Positions 8,951-17,647 of a stretch of DNA of 64,000 nucleotides are shown piece after piece. The notes below the pieces were generated by a model. It saw only the letters and a program-made list of their open reading frames with translations, did not search any database and was not told the origin of the DNA. Source of the DNA: Erysipelothrix sp. HDW6C (GTDB taxonomy: Bacteria > Bacillota_I > Bacilli_A > Erysipelotrichales > Erysipelotrichaceae); the NCBI RefSeq assembly GCF_011299615.1, contig NZ_CP049861.1:682001-746000 (forward strand), written 5' to 3'. Every line of letters starts with the position of its first letter. Position 1 is the stretch's first letter. A program made the position numbers and the translations under genes.

Positions 8951-10705
8951 ATGAAGTTAGCACTTGTTCAATTACGCGTAAAATCAAACAATACCAAGAG
9001 TAATCTTGCCCAAATGCAATCATTTATTGATTTGCATCGTGATGCAGCCGATATTATCGTATTTCCTGAAATGAGTGTGGGTGGTTACATGATTGGTGAT
9101 CGCTATGAAAATGAAGACGCAATGAACGAGTTACTTGCTTTAAACGAGACATTGCGAGCAATGAGTAAAGGGACCGCGCTTATTTGGGGTAATGTGCAAC
9201 GTTTGGATGATCAACTCTTCAATGCTGCATACTTCGCTATTGATGGTGAATGGGCAACTCGAGATTCTGGAACGGATGCAGGTTTTTATCTTAAACACTT
9301 GTTGCCAAACTATGGTTTTTTTGATGATCGTCGTTATTTTGAGGCCGGTCAAGGAAACTTTGAACCGTTTAATTATAAGGGTGAAAAAGTATCCATTCAA
9401 ATTTGCGAAGACTTATGGGATATGGGCCACGCGTTTTCTCCAACACAGAAAATGCTGGCATACAACCCCGATGTTGTAATTAATATTTCGGCATCTCCTT
9501 GGGTAAAGCAAAAAGAAGCCATGCGATTGAACAACATACGTCGTCAAAAATCATCGGTACCGTTTGTTTATGTAAATAATACCGGGATGCAAAATAGTGG
9601 AAAGAATGTTGTGCTCTTTGATGGAGGGTCACTTGTGGTTCATAATGACATAGTTTACCATCTGAGTGATACATTTGAAGAGACATCGGCAGTTGTGGAT
9701 ATTCATAATTTCCCTGCACAGGCATCAATTTGTGACAAGAAACTCTACAATGCCCTAATTCATGCAATTCGCTACTTTGATGAAGAAACGCTAGCATACG
9801 GTCCAAAATGGATTGTGGGTGTTTCCGGTGGATTGGATAGTAGTGTCACTATTGCACTTCTTACACAAGCCCTTGGAAAAGAACGCATTCTAGGTGTAAC
9901 GATGCCAAGTAAATTTACGCGCGACATTACAAAAAACAATGCCTACCATCTCAGTGAGAAGTTGGGATTTGAATTCAAAGAAATCCCAATTGGCGAAATG
10001 GTAGATGCTACTGTTAATAGTTTGAGTTATGGAGACTATAATACTGTTGAAGGGTTAAGTTACGAAAACATCCAAGCACGACTTCGTGGACATACGCTAA
10101 TGAGTGTTTCAAGTCTTGTGAACGGTGTTGTATCTAACAATGGCAATAAAATTGAAGTTGCCTTGGGTTATGCAACCTTATATGGGGATGCTATTGGCGC
10201 GTTGGCAATTTTGGGAGACCTCACTAAAATGGAAGTGGGAACCGTCGCCCGTGAACTCAATGAAATTTTAAAGGATGAAGTTGTACCTGCTAACCTTATT
10301 CCCAGTGATGAGGAAACTCATGTTGAATGGGGATTTGCACCGAGCGCTGAACTTGCGGCCGATCAATTTGATCCCATGAAATGGGGATATCATGATCGAA
10401 TCATCCAACATCTCATGACAGATTCTCTCGAAGCACTTCTTACATCCTATTTGGATGGAACAATTTATCATACCCCAATTGGTAAATATCTATTGGGTTA
10501 CGGATTCGATAATCCAGAGGCCTTCGTTCGTGATATTCAATGGGTTGTGCGCACAATGAATACGGCAGTTTATAAGCGGATTCAAATGCCGCCAATTGTC
10601 TCAATTAGCGATCATGCGTATGGACTTGCATACCGTGAGAGTCAAATGCCTTTACACTATACTGAAAACCAAGAGGCGCTGTTTGCGGCAATTCTTGCAA
10701 TGTAA
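8951..10705 (+). CDS. nadE: Glutamine-dependent NAD+ synthetase
   Basis: This two-domain enzyme amidates nicotinate adenine dinucleotide using ammonia from glutamine. The N-terminal nitrilase-type glutaminase shows the Glu of VFPEMSVGGY, the Lys of YLKHLLPNYGFFD and the nucleophile Cys of IQICEDLWD. The C-terminal synthetase has the ATP-pyrophosphatase loop GVSGGLDSS near residue 295. The ATG at 8951 follows the methylase stop immediately. The 584-residue length fits the bacterial short two-domain form. Confidence 0.95.
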   Translation: MKLALVQLRVKSNNTKSNLAQMQSFIDLHRDAADIIVFPEMSVGGYMIGDRYENEDAMNELLALNETLRAMSKGTALIWGNVQRLDDQLFNAAYFAIDGEWATRDSGTDAGFYLKHLLPNYGFFDDRRYFEAGQGNFEPFNYKGEKVSIQICEDLWDMGHAFSPTQKMLAYNPDVVINISASPWVKQKEAMRLNNIRRQKSSVPFVYVNNTGMQNSGKNVVLFDGGSLVVHNDIVYHLSDTFEETSAVVDIHNFPAQASICDKKLYNALIHAIRYFDEETLAYGPKWIVGVSGGLDSSVTIALLTQALGKERILGVTMPSKFTRDITKNNAYHLSEKLGFEFKEIPIGEMVDATVNSLSYGDYNTVEGLSYENIQARLRGHTLMSVSSLVNGVVSNNGNKIEVALGYATLYGDAIGALAILGDLTKMEVGTVARELNEILKDEVVPANLIPSDEETHVEWGFAPSAELAADQFDPMKWGYHDRIIQHLMTDSLEALLTSYLDGTIYHTPIGKYLLGYGFDNPEAFVRDIQWVVRTMNTAVYKRIQMPPIVSISDHAYGLAYRESQMPLHYTENQEALFAAILAM

Positions 10706-10710
10706 ATCTG

Positions 10711-10740
10711 AAACTCATACAGTCACGTATGAGTTTTGTT
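10711..10740 (+). terminator. Terminator after nadE
   Basis: The stem AAACTCATAC / GTATGAGTTT with a six-base loop is followed by TGTTT. Confidence 0.8.
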
Positions 10741-10806
10741 TATAGTGTATGTTGTCTTGGTTGGCTAATACATTTGTGAAAGACTAATGAATTCGGCGTA
10801 TACCAA

Positions 10807-10835
10807 TTGTTATTGCAAAGAAATTAGACTATAAT
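10807..10835 (+). promoter_or_regulatory. Promoter of the first ABC exporter operon
   Basis: TTGTTA at 10807-10812 and TATAAT at 10830-10835 have 17-base spacing. The predicted transcript starts near 10842 and has a leader of about 100 bases. Confidence 0.7.
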
Positions 10836-10848
10836 GAACAATGAACAA

Positions 10849-10864
10849 CGTTCAGTACCGAACG
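10849..10864 (+). promoter_or_regulatory. Candidate operator palindrome downstream of the ABC promoter
   Basis: CGTTCAGTACCGAACG is an inverted repeat with one mismatched pair. It lies 7-22 bases after the predicted transcription start. A second overlapping GAAC/GTTC pair occurs at 10843-10853. The position suits a repressor; none is encoded immediately next to it. Confidence 0.5.
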
Positions 10865-10943
10865 ATGTCGAATAGACACTCAACGTAAAAATATGATTTG
10901 TAGTGGTTATTTTAGTAATTTATTGAGAAAGAAGAGGTAATGT

Positions 10944-13100
10944 ATGAAACGAATCCTGTCAAATATGAAGCCATTCATAATGCTTGTATTGGTTGCGATT
11001 TCCTTGCTATTTGTACAAGCATGGGCAGATCTCAAACTTCCAAGTTACATGTCGGACATTGTTAACGTTGGTATCCAACAATCGGGTATTGACCATGCAA
11101 GTCCAACAGAAATGAGTCAAGATGGTTTCAACTTGATTGCGGCGATTCTTCCTGAGGCTCAGGCTTCAGAATTTAAGGCTGCTTATACAGTTGAGGGTGA
11201 TCGTGCCCTATTAAACGATAATGTTGATCGTGAGTCTTTGGATATTTTGATTGGGGAGTCAATTTGGACCCTCATGAATCTTGATATACCAGGTGCTCCT
11301 TCAATGGAAGGTCAAATTGCTGAAGATTTTGATATTCGTGAAATCTATCCGGCAATTCCATATTTCCAAATGCTTGATGAGAGCACAAAAGTTGCTGCTT
11401 ATCAAAAAGCTGCCGACATGCCAGATGCACTTAAAGCGCAAACAGGGATTGTCTTAGCGAAAATGCTTTATGCTGAAATTGGTACTGAAGTCGGTACCTT
11501 GCAAAAGAACTACATTATGACAACCGGTGTTCAGATGATGGGTGTTACACTTATCGGTGTCGTAGCCGCAGTCTTAGTTGGTTTGGCTGCAACACGAACA
11601 GGAGCAGGATTCTCAAAACGCTTGCGACGCCAAGTTTTTGATAAGATTGAAAATTTCTCGAGTGAAGAATTTGATGAGTTCTCACAATCGTCGATGGTCG
11701 TTCGTACCGTTAACGATGTGTCGCAAGTTCAAATGATGATTATGATGTCGATTCGTATCTTCTTCTATGCACCGATTATGGCTGTTGGAGGGATCATTGC
11801 GATTATGAACCGAGCTGACTCCATGACATGGATTATCGCAGCTGCATGTGGCGCACTTTTGGTCGTCTTGATGCTTGTTTACTTTATCGCTGTACCTAAA
11901 TTCAAAATCCGTCAAACACTTGTTGACCGTTTGAACTTAGTCTTTAGAGAGAACCTTAGTGGTGTTATGGTCATCCGTGCTTTCGGAAATAAAATTTTTG
12001 AAAAGAAACGTTTTGACAAAGCCAACACAGATGTTGCCGATTTAACACTCTTTGTAAACCGTGTAATGTCCATGATGATGCCAATTATGATGCTAATCAT
12101 GAACTTAACCGTTGTGGGAATTATTTGGTTTGGTGCTGGAGAAGTATCCGATGGATTTATCCAAATTGGAGACATGATGGCATTTATGCAATATGCAATG
12201 CAAATCATTATGGCGTTCTTGATGATCGCAATGATCTTTATCTTTATTCCAAGAGCAATGGTTTCCTTACACCGTATTAATGAAATTTTAGAAACAGAAA
12301 ATACAGTAAACGATCCAAAACAACCCCAAGCATTTATCGAAGACAAACGTGGATGGGTTGAATTCGAAAACGTTAACTTCAAGTATGGTGATGCTGATGA
12401 ATATGTTTTAGAAAACATTACCTTGACAGCAAAACCAGGACAGACCACAGCATTCATCGGTTCAACCGGAAGTGGTAAGTCAACACTCATTAACCTTGTA
12501 CCGCGTTTCTACGATGTATCCGATGGGGTCGTTCGTGTTAACGGCGTTGATGTTCGTGATATTGATCAAGACAAACTCCGTGATGAGATTGGTTATATTC
12601 CCCAAAAAGGAATCCTCTTAACAGGAACTGCTGAATACAACTTGAAATATGGCCGTCCTGATGCTACGGATGAAGAAGTGAGAAAAGCACTTGAAGTTGC
12701 TCAAGCAACATTCATTCTTGATAAAGAAGACGGCTTAAACTATGAAATTGCCCAAGGTGGAACCAACGTATCGGGTGGACAAAAACAACGCCTCAGCATT
12801 GCGAGGGCCCTTGTTAAAGATGCACCAATTTATATCTTTGACGATAGTTTCTCAGCGTTGGACTTCAAGACGGATCAATTGCTCCGTAAAGCCATTCATG
12901 AAAACTACGGTGGTGCAACATTACTTATCGTTGCGCAACGTGTCAACACAATCCTTGATGCTGATCAAATTGTAGTTCTTGATAATGGTGCGGTTGTTGG
13001 GATTGGTACCCACCATGAATTATTAAAATCATGCCCGACATACTATGAAATCGCGGCATCACAATTATCAGAGGAGGAATTAACATATGGCACGAAATAG
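10944..13100 (+). CDS. Heterodimeric ABC exporter subunit with degenerate ATP site
   Basis: This 718-residue exporter half combines a six-TM domain and a nucleotide-binding domain. Between TM1 and TM2 it carries an unusually large extracytoplasmic insertion (about residues 38-190). Walker A is GSTGSGKST and the signature VSGGQKQR is canonical. However, the catalytic Glu after Walker B is Asp (IFDDSFSALD) and the switch His is Gln (IVAQRV). That is the pattern of the inactive-site subunit in heterodimeric exporters such as BmrCD or TM287/288. The partner overlaps its end by 14 bases. The substrate is likely a drug, peptide or lipid, which is not determinable here. Confidence 0.9.
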   Translation: MKRILSNMKPFIMLVLVAISLLFVQAWADLKLPSYMSDIVNVGIQQSGIDHASPTEMSQDGFNLIAAILPEAQASEFKAAYTVEGDRALLNDNVDRESLDILIGESIWTLMNLDIPGAPSMEGQIAEDFDIREIYPAIPYFQMLDESTKVAAYQKAADMPDALKAQTGIVLAKMLYAEIGTEVGTLQKNYIMTTGVQMMGVTLIGVVAAVLVGLAATRTGAGFSKRLRRQVFDKIENFSSEEFDEFSQSSMVVRTVNDVSQVQMMIMMSIRIFFYAPIMAVGGIIAIMNRADSMTWIIAAACGALLVVLMLVYFIAVPKFKIRQTLVDRLNLVFRENLSGVMVIRAFGNKIFEKKRFDKANTDVADLTLFVNRVMSMMMPIMMLIMNLTVVGIIWFGAGEVSDGFIQIGDMMAFMQYAMQIIMAFLMIAMIFIFIPRAMVSLHRINEILETENTVNDPKQPQAFIEDKRGWVEFENVNFKYGDADEYVLENITLTAKPGQTTAFIGSTGSGKSTLINLVPRFYDVSDGVVRVNGVDVRDIDQDKLRDEIGYIPQKGILLTGTAEYNLKYGRPDATDEEVRKALEVAQATFILDKEDGLNYEIAQGGTNVSGGQKQRLSIARALVKDAPIYIFDDSFSALDFKTDQLLRKAIHENYGGATLLIVAQRVNTILDADQIVVLDNGAVVGIGTHHELLKSCPTYYEIAASQLSEEELTYGTK

Positions 13101-14889
13101 AACCCATGTTCCTACTGGTAAACCAAAAGATTCGAAAGCTGCAATGAAAAAACTCATTGCCCTGATTAAACCCTATCGTGTACGATTCACAATGGTAATT
13201 ATTGCTGCACTCGTTTCGACGGTGTTGGCAATTGCAGGACCTAAGATTCTTGGACAAGCAACAACTGTTCTCTTTGAAGGATTGGTTGCTCGTGTTCAAG
13301 GTTTGGGTGGTGTTGATTTTGACGAAATTGGTCGCATACTCATTATCTTAGTTGCGATTTATGGATTCAGTTTCCTCTTTAGTGCAATCCAAGGTTATGT
13401 AATGGCGGGGATTTCCCGGGGAATTACATTCAAACTTCGTAAAGATATGCACGAAAAGATTGAAAAATTACCATTAAGCTACTTTGATACAACTACTGTT
13501 GGGGAAGTCTTATCATTGGTTACCAATGATATTGACGTCATTGACTCAAACTTAACCAGCAGTCTGACTCAGATTCTGACATCCGTTACAACAATTATTG
13601 GTGTCTTGATTATGATGATCTCAATCAACTGGCAAATGACCTTAGCAGCACTTCTTGTCTTGCCAATCTCATTTGGAATTATTATGTTTATCTTTGGAAA
13701 GTCTCAAAAGTACTTTACTTCACAACAAGCCAACCTTGGTGACATCAACAGTCATATTGAAGAAATGTACAGCAGTCATGTCTTGATTAAAGCCTATAAT
13801 GGTGAAGCAACTGCAATGCAACAATTTGATGAAATCAACGATCGTTTGTATGCATCTGCTTGGAAGTCAAACTTCTTCTCAGGACTTGTTCAACCTATCA
13901 TGAACTTCGTTGGGAATGCTGGGTATGTTGTTATCAGTATTCTTGGTGGATGGTTTGCAACCCAAGGAATCATTAGTGTTGGGGATATTCAATCCTTTGT
14001 TCAATACATGCGTAACTTCTTAAACCCAATTGCACAATTGGGAAGTATTTCATCACAGTTCCAACAATCCATTGCGGCTTCAGAACGTGTATTTGAATAC
14101 TTAGAGCAACCAGAAGAGGTTGCAGAAACAACGGAAACACACGACTTATCAAAAGTTAAGGGTGAAGTAACCTTTGATCATGTACACTTTGGATATGTTC
14201 CACAAACAACAATCATTAATGACTTTAGTGCTGAAGTGAAGCCGGGTCAAAAGATTGCGATTGTCGGCCCAACAGGTGCAGGTAAGACAACGATTGTTAA
14301 GTTATTGATGCGCTTCTACGATGTCACCTCTGGATCAATTAAGATTGACGGTGTTGATATTCGCGATTACCAACGTTCAGAATTGCGTGAACTTATTGGA
14401 ATGGTTCTTCAGGATACATGGCTCTATAGCGATACCATTATGGAAAATATTCGCTATGGGAAACTTGAAGCTAGTGATGAAGATGTATTAACAGCTGCTG
14501 CCAAAGCACAAGTTGATCACTTTGTCCGAACACTGCCTGAAGGCTACAATACGGTTCTTAACGAAGAGACATCTAACGTGTCGCAAGGTCAAAAGCAATT
14601 ATTGACCATCGCACGTGCAATCCTCGCTGATCCTAAGATTCTTATCTTGGATGAAGCAACAAGTTCCGTCGATACACGTACTGAAGTGTTGATTCAACGT
14701 GCACTCGATACCCTCATGGAAGGACGTACAAGCTTTATTATTGCCCACCGTCTCTCTACAATTCGTGACGCAGATTTGATTCTTGTCATGGATAAAGGGG
14801 ATATTGTTGAAATGGGTAACCACGAAGAACTCCTTAAACAAAATGGATTCTACGCGGTTCTCTATAACTCACAATTTTCAGAAGATTAA
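13087..14889 (+). CDS. Heterodimeric ABC exporter subunit, canonical ATPase partner
   Basis: This is a 600-residue exporter half with six TMs (about residues 35-330) and an ATPase domain: Walker A GPTGAGKTT, Walker B ILILDEATSSVD with the catalytic Glu, and switch IIAHRLST. The signature loop is VSQGQKQ, the variant expected for the subunit that completes the degenerate site of its partner. A GAGGAGG ribosome site lies inside the end of the preceding gene. The coupled arrangement and complementary motifs show that the two proteins form one transporter. Confidence 0.92.
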   Translation: MARNRTHVPTGKPKDSKAAMKKLIALIKPYRVRFTMVIIAALVSTVLAIAGPKILGQATTVLFEGLVARVQGLGGVDFDEIGRILIILVAIYGFSFLFSAIQGYVMAGISRGITFKLRKDMHEKIEKLPLSYFDTTTVGEVLSLVTNDIDVIDSNLTSSLTQILTSVTTIIGVLIMMISINWQMTLAALLVLPISFGIIMFIFGKSQKYFTSQQANLGDINSHIEEMYSSHVLIKAYNGEATAMQQFDEINDRLYASAWKSNFFSGLVQPIMNFVGNAGYVVISILGGWFATQGIISVGDIQSFVQYMRNFLNPIAQLGSISSQFQQSIAASERVFEYLEQPEEVAETTETHDLSKVKGEVTFDHVHFGYVPQTTIINDFSAEVKPGQKIAIVGPTGAGKTTIVKLLMRFYDVTSGSIKIDGVDIRDYQRSELRELIGMVLQDTWLYSDTIMENIRYGKLEASDEDVLTAAAKAQVDHFVRTLPEGYNTVLNEETSNVSQGQKQLLTIARAILADPKILILDEATSSVDTRTEVLIQRALDTLMEGRTSFIIAHRLSTIRDADLILVMDKGDIVEMGNHEELLKQNGFYAVLYNSQFSED

Positions 14890-14898
14890 GAAAGTAAG

Positions 14899-14940
14899 TA
14901 AGGTCCTTGATACTCTCCGGAGTCAGGGGCCTTATTTTAT
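14899..14940 (+). terminator. Terminator after the first ABC exporter pair
   Basis: An imperfect stem (TAAGGTCCTTGATACTC against GAGTCAGGGGCCTTA) is followed by TTTTAT. Confidence 0.65.
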
Positions 14941-14979
14941 GACAAAGGAGTCAATGTCAAAGAAATTAGCGCATTTGAC

Positions 14980-15020
14980 CAATAAAGTTTATTGTTGAAA
15001 AGCGAAAACATGCCTATAAT
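14980..15020 (+). promoter_or_regulatory. Promoter with overlapping palindromic operator for the XRE gene
   Basis: TTGTTG at 14992-14997 and TATAAT at 15015-15020 have 17-base spacing. The perfect palindrome CAATAAAGTTTATTG (14980-14994) overlaps the -35 box. The gene that follows encodes a helix-turn-helix protein, so autoregulation is the simplest reading. Confidence 0.6.
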
Positions 15021-15037
15021 TTCTAAGGAGGTGCACA

Positions 15038-15466
15038 ATGACACTGGGAGAACGATTTATAACATTAAGAAAAGAAAAAGGGTTTACACAAGATGATGTC
15101 GCGGACCGCCTTAACGTGAGTCGACAAACAATCTCGAATTGGGAAAATGGCAGTGCAGCACCCAGTATACAGAAGGCGAAGGAGTTAGCGGCTCTGTATC
15201 AAATCAGTCTTGATGCGATGGTTGGGAACGCACCCATTCATAAGCCACACAACAACCTAATGAAAGCCTGGGAAGGCAAAGTGTGCAAGGTGTTAATGAC
15301 GGGTGATTATGTGAGTGCCAATGCGCTTCAGTATCCAGCACGAGTGATTGAGGTAGATGATGAGTGGATAACACTGGAGTTTCAAAAGAAGAAAGGACAA
15401 CGCGAAACAGAAATAATGAATATCGAAACAATCAAAGGGCTCATAGAAGTGGGGGATGAAAGATGA
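15038..15466 (+). CDS. XRE-family transcriptional regulator with a C-terminal beta-rich domain
   Basis: Residues 1-65 are a Cro/CI-type helix-turn-helix (KGFTQDDVADRLNVSRQTIS, then NWENGSAAPS). Residues about 80-142 form a separate domain rich in alternating beta-type sequence. An AAGGAGG site precedes the ATG. Its stop overlaps the next start (ATGA). The C-terminal domain resembles that of the next protein: a V-x-E-V, W, LEFQ pattern and a final E-x-I-x-x-(L/I)-I stretch align in both. A regulator plus membrane-tethered partner is therefore likely. Confidence 0.8.
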   Translation: MTLGERFITLRKEKGFTQDDVADRLNVSRQTISNWENGSAAPSIQKAKELAALYQISLDAMVGNAPIHKPHNNLMKAWEGKVCKVLMTGDYVSANALQYPARVIEVDDEWITLEFQKKKGQRETEIMNIETIKGLIEVGDER

Positions 15467-15792
15467 ATGCATGGTACTTTGCGATACCTGCATTTATTTG
15501 GGTAATGTTTGAAATATCGGAACTTAAAAGTCGCATTCGCAAATTTGATGGCGGACAGAAGACGATTGATGAGCAGTTACAACGAAGTGTAGGAATGACA
15601 ATAGTCGTAAATATAGAAGATATTATTGATGTACGCATTGCACGCACCAAGAGCGCATATACTGAGGTGACAGTGAAGGAGGTTTCGCTTCCGTGGTGTC
15701 TTTTGGAATTTCAAACAAATAAAGATGGCCCTCTGACGGTACTGTTGCGGAGTGAATGCATCCAAACCATTATTGGAAAAGCGATAGATTAA
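15463..15792 (+). CDS. Membrane-anchored partner of the XRE regulator
   Basis: The 109-residue product has an N-terminal hydrophobic helix (about residues 4-18), then a charged linker, then a domain at 45-108. That domain resembles the C-terminal domain of the preceding regulator (shared LEFQ core and spacing). The ATG overlaps the regulator stop. The function is unknown. The shared domain suggests that the two proteins bind each other or the same ligand. Confidence 0.65.
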   Translation: MNAWYFAIPAFIWVMFEISELKSRIRKFDGGQKTIDEQLQRSVGMTIVVNIEDIIDVRIARTKSAYTEVTVKEVSLPWCLLEFQTNKDGPLTVLLRSECIQTIIGKAID

Positions 15793-15862
15793 TTGTGAGT
15801 TTCAGAGTATCGTTTTCATATCACTTGCAGTATAATTAACATTAATGTGAAGGAGATTGATT

Positions 15863-16546
15863 ATGAAATACGACACGTTATTGATAGATATCGACAATAC
15901 CCTATTTGATTTTGATGCAGCTCAAGACATTGCGTTTGAGAAGGTGTTAGAGGATTTGGGAATTCCTTATTCAGAAGCAATTAAGCAAAAATACTTAGAA
16001 ACAAGCCACAGTCTGTGGAAAGGGTATGAAGAAGGAAGAAACAGCAAGGATGATATTTGGAACAAACGCTTTGTCATCACGACAGAAGGTTATGATGTTC
16101 CATATACCGGACTTGAAATGGATGATATGTTCCGGGCTCACTTGGCAGCAAATAATATTTACATGCCATACGCTGAAGAATTCTTACAAGCAGTTGCTGA
16201 TGATTTCCGTCTTGTCGTTGTGACAAATGGTGTATCCGAAACACAATTTCTTCGCTTGAAGAATGCAGGGATCACCGATTTGTTTGAACTTGTTGTCGTG
16301 TCATCAGACACCGGATATGCAAAACCCCACAATGGATTCTTTGATTATGCCTTCGATCGACTTGATAATGTTGATCTTTCAAGAACCTTGATTCTGGGTG
16401 ATTCGCTCACTGCGGACATGCAAGGTGGTATTAATGCAGGGATTTCCACATGTTGGTACAATCCAAAGGGCGTCGAAAATACGACAACTATTGGCGTTGA
16501 CTATGAGGTTCATGATTTACGCGATGTACTCGAGATTGTACGATAA
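15863..16546 (+). CDS. HAD-superfamily hydrolase, YjjG-like nucleotidase
   Basis: All four HAD motifs are present: DIDNTLFDFD (nucleophile and acid/base Asp), VVTNG, the Lys of GYAKPH, and LILGDSLTADMQGG. The cap domain lies between motifs I and II, as in YjjG/YfnB-type (d)NMP phosphatases. The length of 227 residues fits. The AAGGAGATTGATT site points to the ATG at 15863 rather than a TTG two codons earlier. A TATAAT box lies at 15831-15836. Confidence 0.88.
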   Translation: MKYDTLLIDIDNTLFDFDAAQDIAFEKVLEDLGIPYSEAIKQKYLETSHSLWKGYEEGRNSKDDIWNKRFVITTEGYDVPYTGLEMDDMFRAHLAANNIYMPYAEEFLQAVADDFRLVVVTNGVSETQFLRLKNAGITDLFELVVVSSDTGYAKPHNGFFDYAFDRLDNVDLSRTLILGDSLTADMQGGINAGISTCWYNPKGVENTTTIGVDYEVHDLRDVLEIVR

Positions 16547-16558
16547 GTGAATCTCTGC

Positions 16559-16587
16559 TTGTGCTAAATACCGCGAAACGTTATAAT
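16559..16587 (+). promoter_or_regulatory. Promoter of a small membrane protein gene
   Basis: TTGTGC at 16559-16564 and TATAAT at 16582-16587 are 17 bases apart. They precede an AAGGCGGA ribosome site. Confidence 0.55.
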
Positions 16588-16610
16588 GTTTCTATAAAGG
16601 CGGATGTGTC

Positions 16611-16847
16611 ATGACTCAAAAAAATACAAAAAAGAAAAACGATAATAAAAAAAACAATTCTTCTTACAACAAAGCGGTGCTTATGAGTATTGTTCTATTG
16701 TTTATGGGAATTTTCGATAAAATACTTTATCCAAACAATGATTGGCCACTTTTGAGAATGGCAAACTATATTGTCATGTTGGCATTGTTTATAGCGATCG
16801 TAATGCAATTCATTAAAATGATGAAAGATGGAAAAAAAGGCAAGTAG
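16611..16847 (+). CDS. Small two-TM membrane protein
   Basis: This 78-residue product has a very basic, Asn/Lys-rich N-terminal 20 residues followed by two hydrophobic helices (about 24-41 and 48-70). No family is recognised. It has its own promoter and a strong terminator, which supports a real gene. Confidence 0.6.
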   Translation: MTQKNTKKKNDNKKNNSSYNKAVLMSIVLLFMGIFDKILYPNNDWPLLRMANYIVMLALFIAIVMQFIKMMKDGKKGK

Positions 16848-16867
16848 GTATACTTGTCTTTTTTTTA
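16832..16867. terminator. Bidirectional terminator between convergent genes
   Basis: AAGGCAAGTA and TACTTGTCTT pair around a GGTA loop, with A and T runs on the two sides. It serves the small membrane gene and the NifU-like gene. Confidence 0.8.
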
Positions 16868-16872
16868 TACTC

Positions 16873-17109
16873 TTAGAAAAAGTCTTCGGAAATAACACCA
16901 TTAACCTCAGGTATCTCATCCATAAGTAATGCTTCAACGCCACCCTTAAGTGTATAGTCGATGAGGCCACAACCAATGCATGCACCCAACAGGCGAACCG
17001 TAACGATTCCTTTGTCATCAACACTGACAAATTCCATATCACCACCATCACGTTGGATGTAAGGGCGGATTTTATCAAGTGATCTCACAATCCGTTCTTC
17101 TAAAGTCAT
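16873..17109 (-). CDS. NifU C-terminal-domain Fe-S scaffold-like protein
   Basis: The 78-residue protein matches the NifU C-terminal/Nfu domain: the IRPYIQRDGGDMEFVSV stretch and the CxxC in LLGACIGCGL, which would bind a bridging Fe-S cluster in a dimer. The ATG at 17109 is chosen because GGGGTGAT lies 6 bases upstream; an in-frame GTG lies three codons earlier. It follows the DUF212 gene by 5 bases. Confidence 0.85.
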   Translation of the reverse strand: MTLEERIVRSLDKIRPYIQRDGGDMEFVSVDDKGIVTVRLLGACIGCGLIDYTLKGGVEALLMDEIPEVNGVISEDFF

Positions 17110-17114
17110 GTCTA

Positions 17115-17573
17115 TCACCCCTGAAAAAAGTATAGTATAGATGCAGTGATAAAGCCAAGTAAGAAGCCCCCAATAACCTCAACCCATTTGTGACCCAATA
17201 CTTCTTTGATTTTTTCACGATAGACTGGATTTTCAAGTGTGGTCTGTGTTAAGACTTCGATATCTTGGATAAGTTGTTTGGTCATTTTGATATTTTGGCC
17301 AGCATAGTAACGAACATTCGCTGCATCATAAATAACGGTGAGAGAGAAAACCAATGAGATAAAGAAAAATTGTGATTGAAAATTTGAAAGATACCCATAT
17401 GCCATGGTTAAACCCACGACAAGTGACGTGTGTGAACTTGGAAATCCACCACTTTCAAAGATGAAACTTAAATCTTTCTCGCCTGTTCGTAAATAATAGA
17501 AAAATGGTTTTAATAATTGCGCGAGAAGGTTGGCGACAACGGCCGATATAATTGGATATAAATTTGAACTCAT
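17115..17573 (-). CDS. DUF212 / divergent PAP2-family membrane protein (YuiD-like)
   Basis: This protein of 152 residues has four or five hydrophobic segments and the characteristic ESGGFPSSHTSLVVGL motif. The family is described as a divergent acid phosphatase/VanZ-related group, and the substrate is unknown. The ATG at 17573 has a GAGGTGA site. A longer frame upstream covers the divergent promoter region and is rejected. Confidence 0.85.
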   Translation of the reverse strand: MSSNLYPIISAVVANLLAQLLKPFFYYLRTGEKDLSFIFESGGFPSSHTSLVVGLTMAYGYLSNFQSQFFFISLVFSLTVIYDAANVRYYAGQNIKMTKQLIQDIEVLTQTTLENPVYREKIKEVLGHKWVEVIGGFLLGFITASILYFFQG

Positions 17574-17592
17574 AGTTTCACCTCGGACTTTT

Positions 17593-17624
17593 ATTATATC
17601 ATACAAATTTGGATGTGTTATAAT
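17593..17624. promoter_or_regulatory. Divergent extended -10 promoters
   Basis: The minus strand has TGATATAAT (-10 at 17598-17593) towards the DUF212 gene. The plus strand has TGTTATAAT (-10 at 17619-17624) towards the S1-Pgi gene. Neither has a good -35 box, and both carry the extended TGn motif. Confidence 0.55.
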
Positions 17625-17647
17625 ATCTATGATATTGAGGTATGAAA

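Noticed and set aside
11912..12490. Minus-strand frame of 192 residues
   Set aside because: It is antisense to the ABC exporter ATPase region, whose motifs are unambiguous. It has no start signals.
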